A stretch of 64,000 bases of DNA from Achatina immaculata. Taxonomy: Eukaryota > Mollusca > Gastropoda > Stylommatophora > Achatinidae. Positions 1 to 11,395 of this stretch are shown piece by piece. Each line of letters opens with the position of its first letter. Position 1 is the first letter of the stretch. The notes under the pieces are model-generated. The model made no database searches. It worked only from the letters and a program-made list of their open reading frames with translations, and was not told where the DNA came from. The position numbers and the translations under genes were made by a program. The stretch lies in assembly GCA_009760885.1 (NCBI GenBank), contig CM019719.1:38094584-38158583 (forward strand). The letters run 5' to 3'.

Positions 1-103
1 TCTGAAACTGATTGCAAGGAACTGAGACTTGAAAACTCTGACTTGACTTGACACAACACTCATTGTTCCAGTCATTTTTGTTTGTCTTAATCTGCAGTTT
101 TCA

Positions 104-195
104 AACACGCATGCACGCACACACACACACGCACGCACGCACACGCACGCACGCACACACACATACACACTAACACACACACACGTATATATATA
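104..195. repeat. (CA)n/(CGCA)n microsatellite
   Basis: Alternating CA with CGCA interruptions, running into a short TA run. No gene is visible in the surrounding first 1.4 kb. Confidence 0.95.
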
Positions 196-298
196 AATGA
201 AATAAGAACTGTTCAAAGTGAACAAAAGCCAAAACTCAGTTGTACTGTAAAATGAAGGAACCAAACTTTAACTGAATGAGTAGTTACATCTAACTCAA

Positions 299-352
299 CA
301 ATAATAACAACAATGATGATAATAATAATAATAATAATAAGAAGAAGAAGAA
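299..352. repeat. (AAT)n then (GAA)n microsatellite
   Basis: Compound trinucleotide repeat: AAT units followed by four GAA units. The GAA end resembles the tails of the GAA-tailed retroelements elsewhere in the window, but no element body adjoins it. Confidence 0.9.
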
Positions 353-1440
353 ACAAACCAGCTATGACATAACATTTACTTTTGACCATATGAATATTGT
401 GGATGTTCTACTCTATATATAAACTTTTATCTACATTACATTCTTCATGTGTACACTTGTGTGTATGTGAGTGTGTTGTGTGTTCAACAAGTGCATTATC
501 AAAAGTAATAGGCTAGAATTCCAGTAGAACAGTGTCTGAACACAGCAAATGAGGTTGAACCTGTGTCTTTTTGCAGTGCCTTTTTCTGCATTAACATGCA
601 GTTTATCATATATAATGTTGTATTATCGAGGAAATGCATTACTATATTTACTTCACCTCTTCTGCAGCTTTTTGTGTTTACATTTTCTTGTGATAGATCT
701 GAACATGGAAGTGACACCAGGTATGTGCAGTAAAAGAGGAAGAAACTGAGACAGTTGTTAGTCTAGTAAGCTGAGTACTAATTCTTACAGATGGGTTGAC
801 TATAAGGGAACTGCCTGGAGTAAATTCAATGCCTTCAATCCGAGAAACTGAGGCACAATCGATCTAGGCCTGTCCTATCCTCAATTTTAATTGCCTGGCT
901 CCTTACTAAATGATATATCAAAAAGTATTTGATCAGTTATATAACAGTATACTTTATTCATTTGAACTTAATGTTAAAGAGCAAACTTTAACTTATTGTT
1001 ATAGAATACAAACTTTTGACGAAATTGTGTACATTTAACTTTCTTTCTTCCTCAAAATATGCACAGTACTTTTGCCACTTGTTATAACTTAGAACACATA
1101 CGCATCCAAAACTTCTTAAAATGTTATTTGTGATATATACATGACCACACAAACCTACACAGGTTTAAATAAAAATAATAATAATAATAAATTATTGACG
1201 TTTTGCAGTCTTTTAACATGGTGAAGGTGAACAGGACAAAGAGATAGCACATTGAGGCTGTTATCAGTAGAAACCAGTATGAAAGGAGAATAAAAGTAGG
1301 ACAGATTTTTCTGTACTGATGTAATACTGCTATCTTTCTCTTTTCTCGGAAAGAAGTCAAAATGAAGTGGCTTAGAAGAGGGAACACAAGACTGTAGCAA
1401 GAGCTTTACATTGTATGATACTATAAAGTGCACAAGTTAT
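353..1440. other. No recognisable gene
   Basis: AT-rich sequence with a small (AAT)n run at 1172-1190. The short open frames have no recognisable motif and no splice context, so nothing is called. Confidence 0.6.
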
Positions 1441-2045
1441 AGCTTCTTCTTCTTCTGCTGTTGCTTCTTCTTCTTCTTCTTTTTACCCACATTGGTGGTG
1501 ATGCATGGTACCCTGATTTTTGCGATGCACCTTTTGGCTGAGTACCTCCGACTTCAGCACTTTTCCTTGCTAGGGCAGACTGTGGTCTTGCTCGGACTGC
1601 CATGAAGACAGTGGTGTAGGCTGGCCTGGCCAAAACTTTGTTTTCCAGCCTCTGGTAGTGTACTTAAGCCCCGTCTCCATGTCAGATCCTGCGTCCAACG
1701 CTGACTGGCTAGGTGGCTTTGAGATAGTTCCACAGAGACACTCCGACTTTGGGATGAGAAATACTATGAGTGCCTCAACGATATCCGTTCCTCGCCATCT
1801 ATAGTCTGCTGGCTGTTTTGTTTACGTCATTTTGATAGCCATTGTCGTAAAGACTCATAGGCTTGTCACGTCCTGGATTCATTGGTCTCACAACAGAGTT
1901 TTCCTCATCCCTGCCGGCGATCTCCATGTTCCCATCCGTCTACCAATCTGGCATTACATTTTACAAAAATAACAATTACAATTAGTGTTGATTGCTACAG
2001 GTTTCTGGGCTACAGGAGTAGGTCAGAGTTTTTAAGAGGACAGTT
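1441..2045 (-). mobile_element. Non-autonomous retroelement made of LINE 5' region plus (GAA)n tail, copy 1
   Basis: Reverse-strand copy of a short element. Its body matches, with divergence, the 5' region of the Ingi-like LINE (38075-38628 on the minus strand), and it ends in (GAA)n, seen here as (TTC)n at 1441-1482. The match stops just before the position of the LINE start codon and then passes directly into the tail, as in the copy at 32672-33324. The 5' end is truncated by roughly 90 bp. No convincing target-site duplication is visible. It carries no intact coding region. Confidence 0.75.
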
Positions 2046-2204
2046 AAAAATATGAGAATAACAAATCTTGTGGCAGGGCCAAGGTTTGGGCATTTTCCTG
2101 GTGTAACTTCGACAATAAACCTCAGCATGATTACAGTTTTTATGAATACTGCTTTTTCAGAGCATACACCATTGATTTTGTTTCTTAATGTATATCTATA
2201 GGGC

Positions 2205-3025
2205 ACCTGAGTGGCATAGTGGTTTTTGAATACATCTTTAATAAGATTAGTCTGGAGTGATACAGTGGTTTTTTAGTACGTCTCGAATAACATTAATCTG
2301 GAATGATATAGTTGTTTATAGTACGTCTCTAATAAGATTAGTTTGGAGTGACAGTGGCTTTTGAGTATGTCTCTACTAAGATTAGTCTGGAGTGACAGTG
2401 GTTTTTGATTATGTCTAATAATATTAGTCTGGAGCAACAATGGTTTTTGAGTATGTCTCTACTAGGATTTGTCTGGAGTGACATATTGATTTTTGAGTAT
2501 GTCTCTACTAAGATTAGTCTGGAGTGACAGTGGTTTTTGAGTATGTCTCTACTAAGATTTGTCTGGAGTGACATATTGATTTTTGAGTATGTCTCTACTA
2601 AGATTAGTCTGGAGTGACAGTGGTTTTTGAGTATGTCTCTACTAAGATTTGTCTGGAGTGACATATTGATTTTTGAGTATGTCTCTACTAAGATTAGTCT
2701 GGAGTGACAGTGGTTTTTTAGTATGTCTAATAAGATTAGTCTGGAGTGACAGTGGTTTTTAAGTATGTCTCTAATAAGATTAATCTGGAGTGACAGTGGT
2801 TTTTTAGTATGTCTCTAATAAGATTAGTCTGGAGTGACACAGTGGTTTTTGAGTACATCTCTAATAAGATTAGTGTTATGGTGCCACAGTCACTTAGTTG
2901 TTGAAATGAGTAACCATATTCCTTCTGAAACTGGAGAAGGAAAGGCAGCTAGGCGTGTCACTGATCGCATCATCCTCTAGTGTGCTGGCAGGTCAAGGGA
3001 AATATGAGCACTGACACCATATCTT
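2205..3025 (+). mobile_element. tRNA-derived SINE with an expanded promoter region
   Basis: The head at about 2205 reads like the A-box start of the SINE at 12741-12990 (GAGTGGCATAGTGG here, GAGTGGCAAAGTGG there). The part from about 2880 to 3025 matches the body of that SINE: GGTGCC-CAGTCAC, then AAGGAAAGGC, then CTCTAGTGTGCTG, then ACACCATAT. Between head and body lie about fifteen direct repeats of the A-box segment, each near 44 bp. The B-box sequence seen in the other copy is not recognisable here. The element therefore looks like an old SINE turned into a minisatellite. Confidence 0.75.
2215..2878. repeat. Minisatellite, ~44-bp unit, about 15 copies
   Basis: Units follow AGTGGTTTTTGAGTATGTCT then CTACTAAGATTAGTCTGGAG then TGAC. 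Copies 6-11 alternate between two variants (TAGTCTGGAGTGACAG and TTGTCTGGAGTGACATATTG), so there is a higher-order dimer of about 89 bp. Edge copies are more diverged than central ones, as expected for unequal exchange. Confidence 0.9.
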
Positions 3026-3804
3026 TTGGTACTTTTAATCTATATGATTTATCTGTTTCCAACAAATTTTCACTTGGCAGTCCTCTTTAGCATAATGTTC
3101 ATATCACTGCAGGATGTATATATTTAAAAGAAAATCCAAATAAGCTGTCTTCAAGAGCATTAACAGACCAGGATGATATGACAAACTGGATGTAGAGAAG
3201 TTCACTTACTGCTTACCTTACTTCTAGCTACACTTTCTCTCCCTGTTATTTTTGCCTCATATTGAACATATTCATTCTTGTTACATTCTCACTGCTATCA
3301 ATGTGAACAATTTTTATTTATTTATACATATTCTTGTAACAAATATCAAATGAAAATAAAGTTACTTAAATGTTCAAAACATTAAACATTTTTAAAAAAA
3401 TAAGATTAAGTTTAAGTTTTAGTGTGATATTTCATGTTTGTTCCCTTCATCTCCTAAACCATCATATCCCGGCTGCCAGGAAGGATTTGAAACTTGGCTA
3501 GATAACTGCCATGAAGGAATAAACTGCATGTTTTAATAAGATGTCATAAATTGTCTTTTGCTGAATAAAAGTGCATTTCATGACATTAAAGTCAAGCATT
3601 TTTTTGTCCTTTCACTTTGTCCTGCATTAGATCACCACATAAAAGTATATGCCCATGTAATTTTTCACAAATTACAGTTAGTAGATTAAGCAGCAGTACT
3701 TGTTATTGTTGTGTTTTTGTTGCTGTAGCAGAAGTAGAATTAGTAGCAGCAGTAGATGTAGTAGTAATATAAAAGTTAAAATATTAGCTTCATTTTGCTA
3801 TAAC
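3026..3804. other. No recognisable gene
   Basis: AT-rich sequence. A short AGCAGTAG-type run lies near 3720-3770. I see nothing else here. Confidence 0.6.
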
Positions 3805-3893
3805 TTGTTTCCCTGGGAACAACTGTGTTAAGAACACACTTATCTTATTTAACATAGTCTTTGTGAGACAGGGAACATAGACCTATTTGTTTA
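3805..3893 (+). mobile_element. Isolated 5' end of the Ingi-like LINE or its short derivative
   Basis: TCCCTGGGAACAACTGTG through GTGAGACAGGGAACATAG matches the extreme 5' end of the elements at 32672 and at 38590-38628/39903-39936. Only the first ~90 bp are present, so the 3' part is missing. That is the reverse of usual LINE truncation. Confidence 0.65.
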
Positions 3894-4379
3894 ACCTGAC
3901 ATTTGTAGTGTCACAACACAAAAAAAAAGAAAAAAAAAACTTTTTTATCAACCTATATTGATGCATAAATAAGAATACATCTCATTAGATTACTTTATCT
4001 CAGCAACCAGGGCCATAACAAGACCAACCTTAATCAGGGAGCATCTATCTGCTGAGGTCACTGACTAAAATATGGCCATAGCATGATACTTATTACCACT
4101 AACAATAAGTATAAAAAAGACTGTTTCTCTTACTACATTGATTACCATAACTTTAAATAGAAATATAACTGAGTTGGCTGAACTGTCTTTACAGTTCTAC
4201 AGCCACATTATCTTGTTCAAATCAACATGAACAGGAAAAGCAAATAATGGAAAATGGCAGAAGTAATGAAAAATTAATATTTAAAAAAAGAGGTCGTAAG
4301 AGAAAGGAAAAATAAATAAAAACAGATGAGTAGTAAGCTGGAGCAAGACTACACTGAATATTGAGTTGCAAGAAGATGC
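3894..4379. other. No recognisable gene
   Basis: AT-rich, with an A-rich run at 3920-3940. Weak LINE-like coding sequence begins near 4380. Confidence 0.55.
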
Positions 4380-4930
4380 TCTAAGAGAGTAAAAAAAGAA
4401 GCAAAGACAAAATCATGGCAGGAAAACGATGAAGCATTAAACAACAATCACAAAGAGGCTACAAAAATCTTTTATAAAAAGATCAGTGTAATGAAAAAGA
4501 GAACATAGTACTTTGATGCGACAGAGATTGTGAAAGATGTTAATGGTGATCCAATTTCTGAACCGGACCTTGCACTTGGATGGAGACAATACTTTCACCA
4601 GCTATTCAGTATACCATCTGAGGAATGTTAATACCATGATAACAGCACATTCAGCCACATAGAACCATAACCATAGAACCATACTAGTAGCTGAGATCAG
4701 AGATGCCATAAGAAAGACTCCTAATGAACAAAGCTCCATGATGTGATGTAATACCCGATAAAGTTAATTAAATGTGCAAAAGAAGTTGGAACAGCTTGGC
4801 TTCATAAACTCTGCAACTTGGTATGGGAAAAAGCAAGGAACACCACAGGACTGGAGAATGATATAATTACTCCAGTATAAAGGAAAAAGGACTGTATCAT
4901 ATATAGAGGCATCTCACTATTAAGCCATCT

Positions 4931-5157
4931 TATGTTATCTTATCTTATCTTATCTTATCTTATATCCTTCCCATGCCGTTAAACATCACATAGGGCTCAC
5001 AAAGTAGTTCGCCAATTTTTCTTGTCTTCGGCGAGTCTTTCAACCTCATCAAAGGATTTTATGCCTGTTAATTTGGCCTCTCTTAACAATGATCTCTTCA
5101 GAGTTTCACGCAGTCTGCCTCTTTTTCTTTCGCCTGTTGTGTTCCACTTGATAGCTT
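4931..5157 (-). mobile_element. AAGAT-family LINE, 3' end fragment
   Basis: On the minus strand this reads the C-terminus of the family (KRGR, ETLKRSLLREAKLTGIKSF, EVERLAEDKKNWRTTL), then the short 3' UTR and the (AAGAT)n tail, seen here as TCTTATCTTATC. It splits the reverse transcriptase of the older WFGHIT LINE. Only a 4-5 bp shared flank (CCAT) is visible, so the duplication is uncertain. Confidence 0.85.
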
Positions 5158-5767
5158 TCCATACTGGAAAAATATTCTGCAAGATCCTGGAGAAAAGACT
5201 GCAGCCAATGACTGAATTACAGCTAAATGAAACTCAGATGAGATTTAGGAAAAATAGATCCCTAAGACAACTAACAGAAAAATCACTCAAACACAATCAG
5301 ATAATACACATAGCTACATAGATCAAGAAAGTCTGAATTGAGAAGACAGATTTAACCTGCATGATATCTTACAACATTATGGAGTAGTACACATCTGATC
5401 AATTTGTGAAAAAACCAATATGAAAACAATCAGTGTACAGTTAGAATAAACAGAGGGTCCTCTGAACCACTCATCATAAATTCTAGAGTGAGGCATGGCT
5501 GTGTACTTTATCCCTTATTATTCATAACATATTTTGAGAACATCTACAAAAAAGCTAACGTGCATATTAAAAAAATGTCACCACAAAACTTCCCATCAAT
5601 CCAACTCCAGAAATAATGGTGATAAACTCGTAACACCCTTCAGAAAACATATCCAACTTATGGATCATAAATGAATTCCTTTTTTTCTGAATACCAAGAG
5701 CTTATAGCCACATCAGAGAAATACCTAAAGAAGGACATGGATAACTTAGCAAGGGCATGTAAACAAA

Positions 5768-5970
5768 ACCACACACACACACAAACAACACACACAAACA
5801 TACATAAAAGACACAAACACACACAACATGGACAACACACACACAAACATACATAAAACACACAAACACACACAACATGCACAACACACACACAACACAC
5901 AAAAACAAACGCTCACACACACAAACAAACACACACAAACAAAACCACATAAACACACACATACACAGTA
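5768..5970. repeat. CA-rich minisatellite
   Basis: Tandem units of about 50 bp built from CACACA runs joined by CATACATAAAA and ACACAACATG linkers. It translates into His/Thr-rich or Cys/Val-rich strings that are not genes. Confidence 0.85.
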
Positions 5971-6822
5971 TGAAAATCCGTGCACAGTAGTGCAGACAAA
6001 ATGGAAGTCATGACCATTGCCAGAGAAGAAATCCCAAAGAAGATTTTCCTTGGACAATCAGCCTTTGAAACAAGTGTAGCATTTCATATATGGTAGTATG
6101 ATATCATCCTCTGCGAAAATAGATCCGAAACTGAGAATGGATGCAATAAAGCAATTCACGTCACTTTATAAATTACACCTTTATTGCAAAACAAATACAT
6201 CACAACTGACACAAAAAAGCACCATACAACACAATTTTCCTTCCAACTCTTTTCTATCAATGTCAGGCATTTACACTAATAGCCAAAAAGAAAAGGAAAA
6301 TTATCATGACAGAGAAATAAGATGTACTAATGTAACAAGAGACCAAATCAGAAACGACACCATCAGGGTAAGGACTGGAGGACCACCAGTACTACACTAA
6401 ATCCAGAAACAAAAATCAGTTGGTTTCACCATGTTACACATAGCACACAACTATCGCCAGAGAGCATACAACAGAAAACATTCGCTCTACGAATTGTGGG
6501 TAACACGTGGGTGGGAGGCACGCAAGAGCTAGAGGGAGGAAATTACAGAAACCTTAAATATCCTGCCATATAAAGCAAATCGTCGAGCCGTATCAAAACG
6601 TTTATTTGTTCCCTTAACACTAAAAGGTACATGAGGGAGAAGGCAACACACGATTTGCTTGTGATATTTCTGCTGCATTTACATAACATTATACAATTCC
6701 GAGAATGTAACCTGGACACTGTAAGGAAAAACCTCATTGGTGTCCGGTCATGGCCAACATCAAGCAGAATACCACTGCCATCAAAACTGTTGGTAGGAGT
6801 TCCTACCTCTTCATTTACCTAT

Positions 6823-7079
6823 CTTATCTTATATCCTTCCCGTGCCGTTAAACGTCACATAGGGCTCGCAAAGTAGTTCGCCAATTTTTCTTGTCTTCGC
6901 GAGTCTTTCAACCTCATCAAAGGATTTTATGCCTGTTAATTTGGCCTCTCTTAACAATGTCCTCTTCACAGTTTCATGTGGTCTGCCTCTTTTTCTTTGG
7001 CCTGTTGTGTTCCACTTGATAGCTTGTTTTGGGATTCTCTGATCATTTCTTCTCATCAAGTGACCAACATATGTCCATT
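6823..7079 (-). mobile_element. AAGAT-family LINE, 3' fragment with TSD
   Basis: The minus strand carries the family C-terminus (RRNDQRIPKQAIKWNTTGQR through GIKSFDEVERLAKTRK) and the tail. A perfect 10-bp duplication, ATTTACCTAT, flanks it at 6813-6822 and 7080-7089. It is a strongly 5'-truncated insertion. Confidence 0.9.
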
Positions 7080-7362
7080 ATTTACCTATGCTGCTCTCCA
7101 ATTCGAAATTGGTTCTGAATTTGCCCTCTGAACCGCAGAAGAAATTTTCCTAACTCGTTTGATAGCTTGGTCGGGAAGAAATATTGTCGTCCCCCCCCCC
7201 CACCAAAAAAAAAGGATAGGAACCTCTGACCTATCCAGTATGTATCCTAGCAGATATATTATTCACAGGAAGTAGCTTTCAGCCATTGCATTGGTCAACA
7301 CAGAAAAAAAAACTAAATAACACGTAATATTTCTTACGTGAAAATGAGACACATCTTGTGCA

Positions 7363-8429
7363 TCATCCTCATCATCATCATCAGATGTCGTGCCGACTGG
7401 CGTTGGCTATTATGCTTCTCCAGAGTACACGATCCTTTATGCAGGCCACCAGCTCACTTGGTGATCTCCTCTCACACCATCCCGTCAGACTGTCCAGTAT
7501 CATTTCTCTTGGTCTTCCTCTTGATCTTCTTCCTTCTATTTTTCCTGTTGTTATAATATTTTCAATGCCCCCTCTCCTCATTGCTTGTCCTATGAAAGTA
7601 CATTGTCTCTCTTATCATTTTGACAAGATTTTTTGTCTCTCCAGCTCTTCTCATACCCTATGAAAGTACATTGTCTCTCTCTTATCATTTTGACAAGATT
7701 TTTTGTCTCTCCAGCTCTTCTCATACACTCTTCATTAGTTATTTTTGCTGTCCAGGGGATTTGCAACATTCTTCTAATAAACCACATTTCTGCTGCTTAC
7801 AATGATTTTTGTGCAGACTTGCCTATTGTCCATGATTCACTTCCATATAACAAGATAGGTTCAATATAGCATTTTAGGACTCGTTTTCTAACATTCATTG
7901 ATAAGGATGTGTTGGTTAATATGTTTCTCATTCTCTGAAATGCAGTCTTTGCTTGGCCTATTCTGTTCCTAATTTCTGTTCTGCATTTCCCATCTGAAGT
8001 TATTACTGCTCCAAGGTATTTGAATTTCTGCACCTGCTTTAGAATAGTTCCATTTAATTTTATACTGCATGCTGGTGGATTCTGTTTCTTAGATATAACC
8101 ATAGTCTCTGTCTTTTTGATGTTCAAAGTAAGGCCTTTCTGTTCACTTTCTTTGGCGACTTTATCCAAGAGATTTTGGAGGTCTTGTTGGTTCTCAGTTA
8201 TCAGTACTGTGTCGTCAGCATACCGAAGGTTGTTAATATTGTATCCTCCAATTTTTATTCCTGGTTCTGTGACGATTATTCTTAGAATATTCTCGCTGTA
8301 CAGAGAAAAAAGGTCGGGAGATAGTACACATCCTTGTCGCACCCCTTGTTTTATCGGATGATATTTTCCAGTTCTATTTTCAACTCGAACTGCTGCTTCT
8401 TGCTGCCAGTATAGATGTTTTACAATCCT
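7363..8429 (-). mobile_element. GAT-family RTE-like LINE, 5'-truncated, with TSD
   Basis: The minus strand encodes reverse transcriptase from the thumb side of the palm onwards: IKQGVRQGCVLSPDLFSLYS, NNLRYADDTVLI (catalytic YADD) and YGSESWTIGKSAQK, then SRGRPREMILDSLTGW before the (GAT)n tail. A 13-bp duplication, CACATCTTGTGCA, flanks it at 7350-7362 and 8430-8442. The frame is open over 8432-7797, then disturbed by a 68-bp tandem duplication at 7591-7728. The closest copy in the window is at 46404-48890. Confidence 0.9.
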
Positions 8430-8464
8430 CACATCTTGTGCAACAGATCCATATTATTGGAAAC

Positions 8465-8905
8465 AAGATTCCGAGTACCTAAATGTTACATCGAGCCAAT
8501 TCTATTTTATGAGTGTGAAGCATGGTCTATGGATAAGAGAGTACAGCGAGAAATGGAGGCATTGGAAATGTGATTTATAAGAAGGATGTTGAAGGTACCA
8601 TGGACAGCCAAGGAAACCAATGAAGATGTCTTAAGAGCTGGAGTTAAAAAGCAAATTATAGCAGAAATCAGACAAGCGAGATTTATAGGACATTTCCTGA
8701 GAAGAGGAAAATTGGAACACACTGTAGCAACTGGAAAAATTGAGGGAAGAAGAGACAGAGGAAGACACAGAGACAGAGAGAGAGGTTACTGGATGGGCTG
8801 TCAGTGTGGCTAGGAAGAAAGTCACCGGCGGATCTCATAATCAACGCAAAAGATAGGGAATTGTGGAGAGAAATGATCGACTACGCCACGCGGCATGGCA
8901 CTTAA
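8465..8905 (+). mobile_element. GAT-like RTE LINE, 3' fragment
   Basis: Plus-strand C-terminal LINE coding: CYIEPILFYECEAWS, then FIRRMLKVPWTAKETNED, then GKIEGRRDRGR and PRGMALNDND, ending in CGATAACGATAGCG. It is diverged from the neighbouring GAT copy. Its 5' part was cut by the insertion whose right duplication lies at 8430-8442. Confidence 0.75.
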
Positions 8906-8984
8906 CGATAACGATAGCGAACACGTAAGGCTTACTCCAAGTTAATACGTCACTTTTTTTAAAAATTCTTACAGTTAAGATTTA

Positions 8985-9245
8985 TGAAGTTTCGCCGTCG
9001 GAAGTGTTACTATAACGCAGCCAGTACTAGAAATCTGGAGTGTGAAGAACATTGTGATATGTAAAGTCTAAACTCAGTATTACAAGTTGTATTTACAACG
9101 TCAAGTGTTTGCAAAGGTAAATTCAAAGAGATATGACAAAACTGTAATAATGTTTATATTTAGGTATCAAGATTAGAAAGCGTTCAGATAACTATAGATA
9201 CCGACTCTGTCCCGCCATTTTGAAAGCAAGTCCTGTTCAGGTAAT
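8985..9245 (+). promoter_or_regulatory. Possible promoter / 5' UTR region of the downstream host gene
   Basis: This is a locally CpG-richer, repeat-free stretch. It contains TCCCGCCATTTTGAAAG, a good match to a YY1-type CCGCCATTTT site at 9212-9221, and two donor-like sites: GCAAAG|GTAAAT at 9117 and TTCAG|GTAATA at 9241. Because the first coding exon at 13144 has its own splice acceptor, a non-coding first exon upstream is expected. The link is inference. Confidence 0.22.
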
Positions 9246-9458
9246 ACTTTTCAGTTAGTGGGGTTTGAAAAATGTATTACTCGACAGCAGCGGTCTTAAA
9301 AGGTCCAGCGTGAGACACAAATGCGGGATTTTTTTTTTTTTTACTATTTTCGTGTTAATAATTCTGTGCAATAAATCAAGGTCATTATATCGATAGTATT
9401 AATGTTAAATGTTTTAAACTGGAAATTCAGTCCTGCTTTGTGGAGAAATGGGATCTTG

Positions 9459-9672
9459 TAAGTAAGATGGCCTGCTGCTGATGCATCCATTTGCAGATTA
9501 TCAACGATATCTTGCAGTCATCTTCGCCTTGGTCTTTCTCTCTTTCTTTTTCCCATTATGTACCCTTCCAAGAAGAGTCTTCTCTAAATTATCATGACGT
9601 TTAATGTATCCAAAATATTTAAGTTTTCTCCACCCGTGGACTATGATTTAAATGCCAAAAGACTTTTCCAAC
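9459..9672 (-). mobile_element. AATG-family LINE, fragment
   Basis: The reverse strand matches the C-terminal and 3' part of the AATG family: TACATAATGGGAAAAAG, then CAAATGGATGCATC and GCCATCTTACTT. The tail is missing. Confidence 0.75.
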
Positions 9673-10816
9673 ATTAGTTGGTGCTGCTCACTGTGCTGGT
9701 CTGGGAAATATTTATCTCCCACACTCCATTGCTTTTCTCTGGCTGCATGTCTTTATTCACTTAATTTTCACTTTTGATTGGCATTTTTATATTTTCTTCC
9801 TATATCTCGTAATCTTTTTGGCTGTGACATACTGTTAAACCGTATCATTAATGAAAGACAACAAAATAAGAAGATAATATACGTAAGAAATAACTCTATA
9901 GACCTACTGTTAAAAAGTTTTCATTTCGACACCAAGAATTAAAATAATAATCACTAGTGCCTTTTTTTTAGGACAATACCCCGCTCTTTACTACTAACCA
10001 GTCAGACTGGCATCACACCTCTTAAGTTATAATTTCAACACTCACAATATTTAACCTCATGCACTCTTAGACACAGCTGCTTGCAGGTCACAGCTAAGTT
10101 CTCCATTTTGAAAATTATTTTTTCCTTTCTTATGTGTTATATTTTATTCATTTGAATTTATTTTTCTCTTCATTTCCTATGTTTTTATATGATTAAACTG
10201 TAAACAAAATGTTACAGCTGTATGCTAATTAATTACTAACTATTTCTATTTTTGTTTTAAGTAATCTAGCAATTTGTTATCACAGCTTTACTTCAGTTCT
10301 TTGTGTATATTTATATATTTAAATTTATTTATACTTGTACCTAAAAAACTATTCACCTAAGAGCTCAGTCCCATGTATTCTAAACAGCAGCAAAATCATC
10401 CCACGAAGGTATAGCTGTATAGTTTTTGAAAGCAGCTTGTGCACCATTGTTTCTCTTTATTCTTCTGTATACCTAATAGAAAGCTGTGTAAGTGGGGTTT
10501 ATCAGTGCACATGGCCTCATTTTCCCTGTGTCCTAGACGTTTCTATGTATCATGGACAATCCTTTATTGCTCCTGTCTAAGCAGTTATTACTTTAGCTGC
10601 TTAGATAGAAGCAGTAAGGGATTCCTTTAATGAACCAATGTTTTGACACCTTGAAGTATTTGTACAATCCCAGTGGAGCAACTATAAGTTCCAGATTATG
10701 ATCCTTTTCAAGAGTTCTGGAAAATTTTTATTCAGGAAAGAACTACTTAGATTTAAAGTTTTTGACATTTGAAGTCTTAAAGTCCCCGTGGTTGTGGAGT
10801 CTGCTAAAGAAGTATC
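9673..10816. other. No recognisable gene
   Basis: AT-rich sequence without repeats or exons that I can support. Confidence 0.55.
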
Positions 10817-10957
10817 AAACCACCTCCTCACCACCCCCCCCCCATCACCTTCTCACCCCCAAACCACCTCCTCACCCCCCCATCACCTTCTCACCCCCAA
10901 ACCACCTCCTTACCCCCCCCCCATCACCTTCTCACCCCCAAACCACCTCCTCCCCCA
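10817..10957. repeat. C-rich tandem repeat, ~37-bp unit
   Basis: Three to four units of ACCACCTCCTCACCCCCC plus ATCACCTTCTCACCCCC. Multiple runs of five to nine C give G-quadruplex potential on the minus strand. Confidence 0.9.
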
Positions 10958-11017
10958 CTCCATTTTTTCTTAGTTCCATTCATGGCTTGAAAAAAAAAGC
11001 AGCTGCCATAACCCTTC

Positions 11018-11178
11018 CTCTCCCAGCCCAACACAATGCTGTACCACAACACCTTCCACTCATAAGCCATAACTCTCCCTCTCCAACACAATGCTGTACC
11101 ACAACACCTTCCACTCATGAGCCATAACTCTCCCTCTCCAACACAATGCTGTACATCAGCACCTTCAGCACACTGCCA
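11018..11178. repeat. 55-bp tandem repeat, nearly 3 copies
   Basis: AACACAATGCTGTACCACAA recurs at 11030, 11085 and 11140, an exact 55-bp period. The last copy decays after about 20 bp. Confidence 0.9.
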
Positions 11179-11395
11179 GCAGGGAACACCATACTTGCAG
11201 CTCCAGGGAGACACACAAAGTAAATGAAGAATTAAAATACTGTTGATGGTTATCTGTGAAAGTTAAGCACAGTAAGTGCTTGGGGAAATTTTTTCCCCAA
11301 GGAAATATAATACTGATGCAGAAGATTACAGCTTTAGTTATTACAAGTTTAAAGTGCTTATGTATGTTGCAGATGTATATATTTTTTCTTTTTAT

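Larger units (their letters stand above)
4380..6620 (+). mobile_element. Decayed LINE of the WFGHIT family
   Basis: Broken reverse transcriptase on the + strand. Visible pieces are RGISLLSH then KIFCKILEKRL (palm entry), then ELQLNETQMRFRKNRS (the usual QxGFRxxRS block with its G replaced), then GCVLYPLLF. The C-terminal piece is TRDQIRNDTIRVRTGGPPVL at about 6335-6397. Many stops and shifts show it is dead. It is interrupted by an AAGAT-family fragment at 4931-5157 and by the CA-rich minisatellite at 5768-5970. The same family lies on the minus strand at 61190-63995. Confidence 0.65.

Noticed and set aside
2338..2664. 108-codon open frame with repeated MSLQTNLSRDILKNHCHSR-like units
   Set aside because: It is only the reverse reading of the 44-bp minisatellite in the expanded SINE.
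5658..6057. Cys/Val-rich and His/Thr-rich open frames
   Set aside because: They come from the CA-rich minisatellite; no start context, splice sites or conserved motif.
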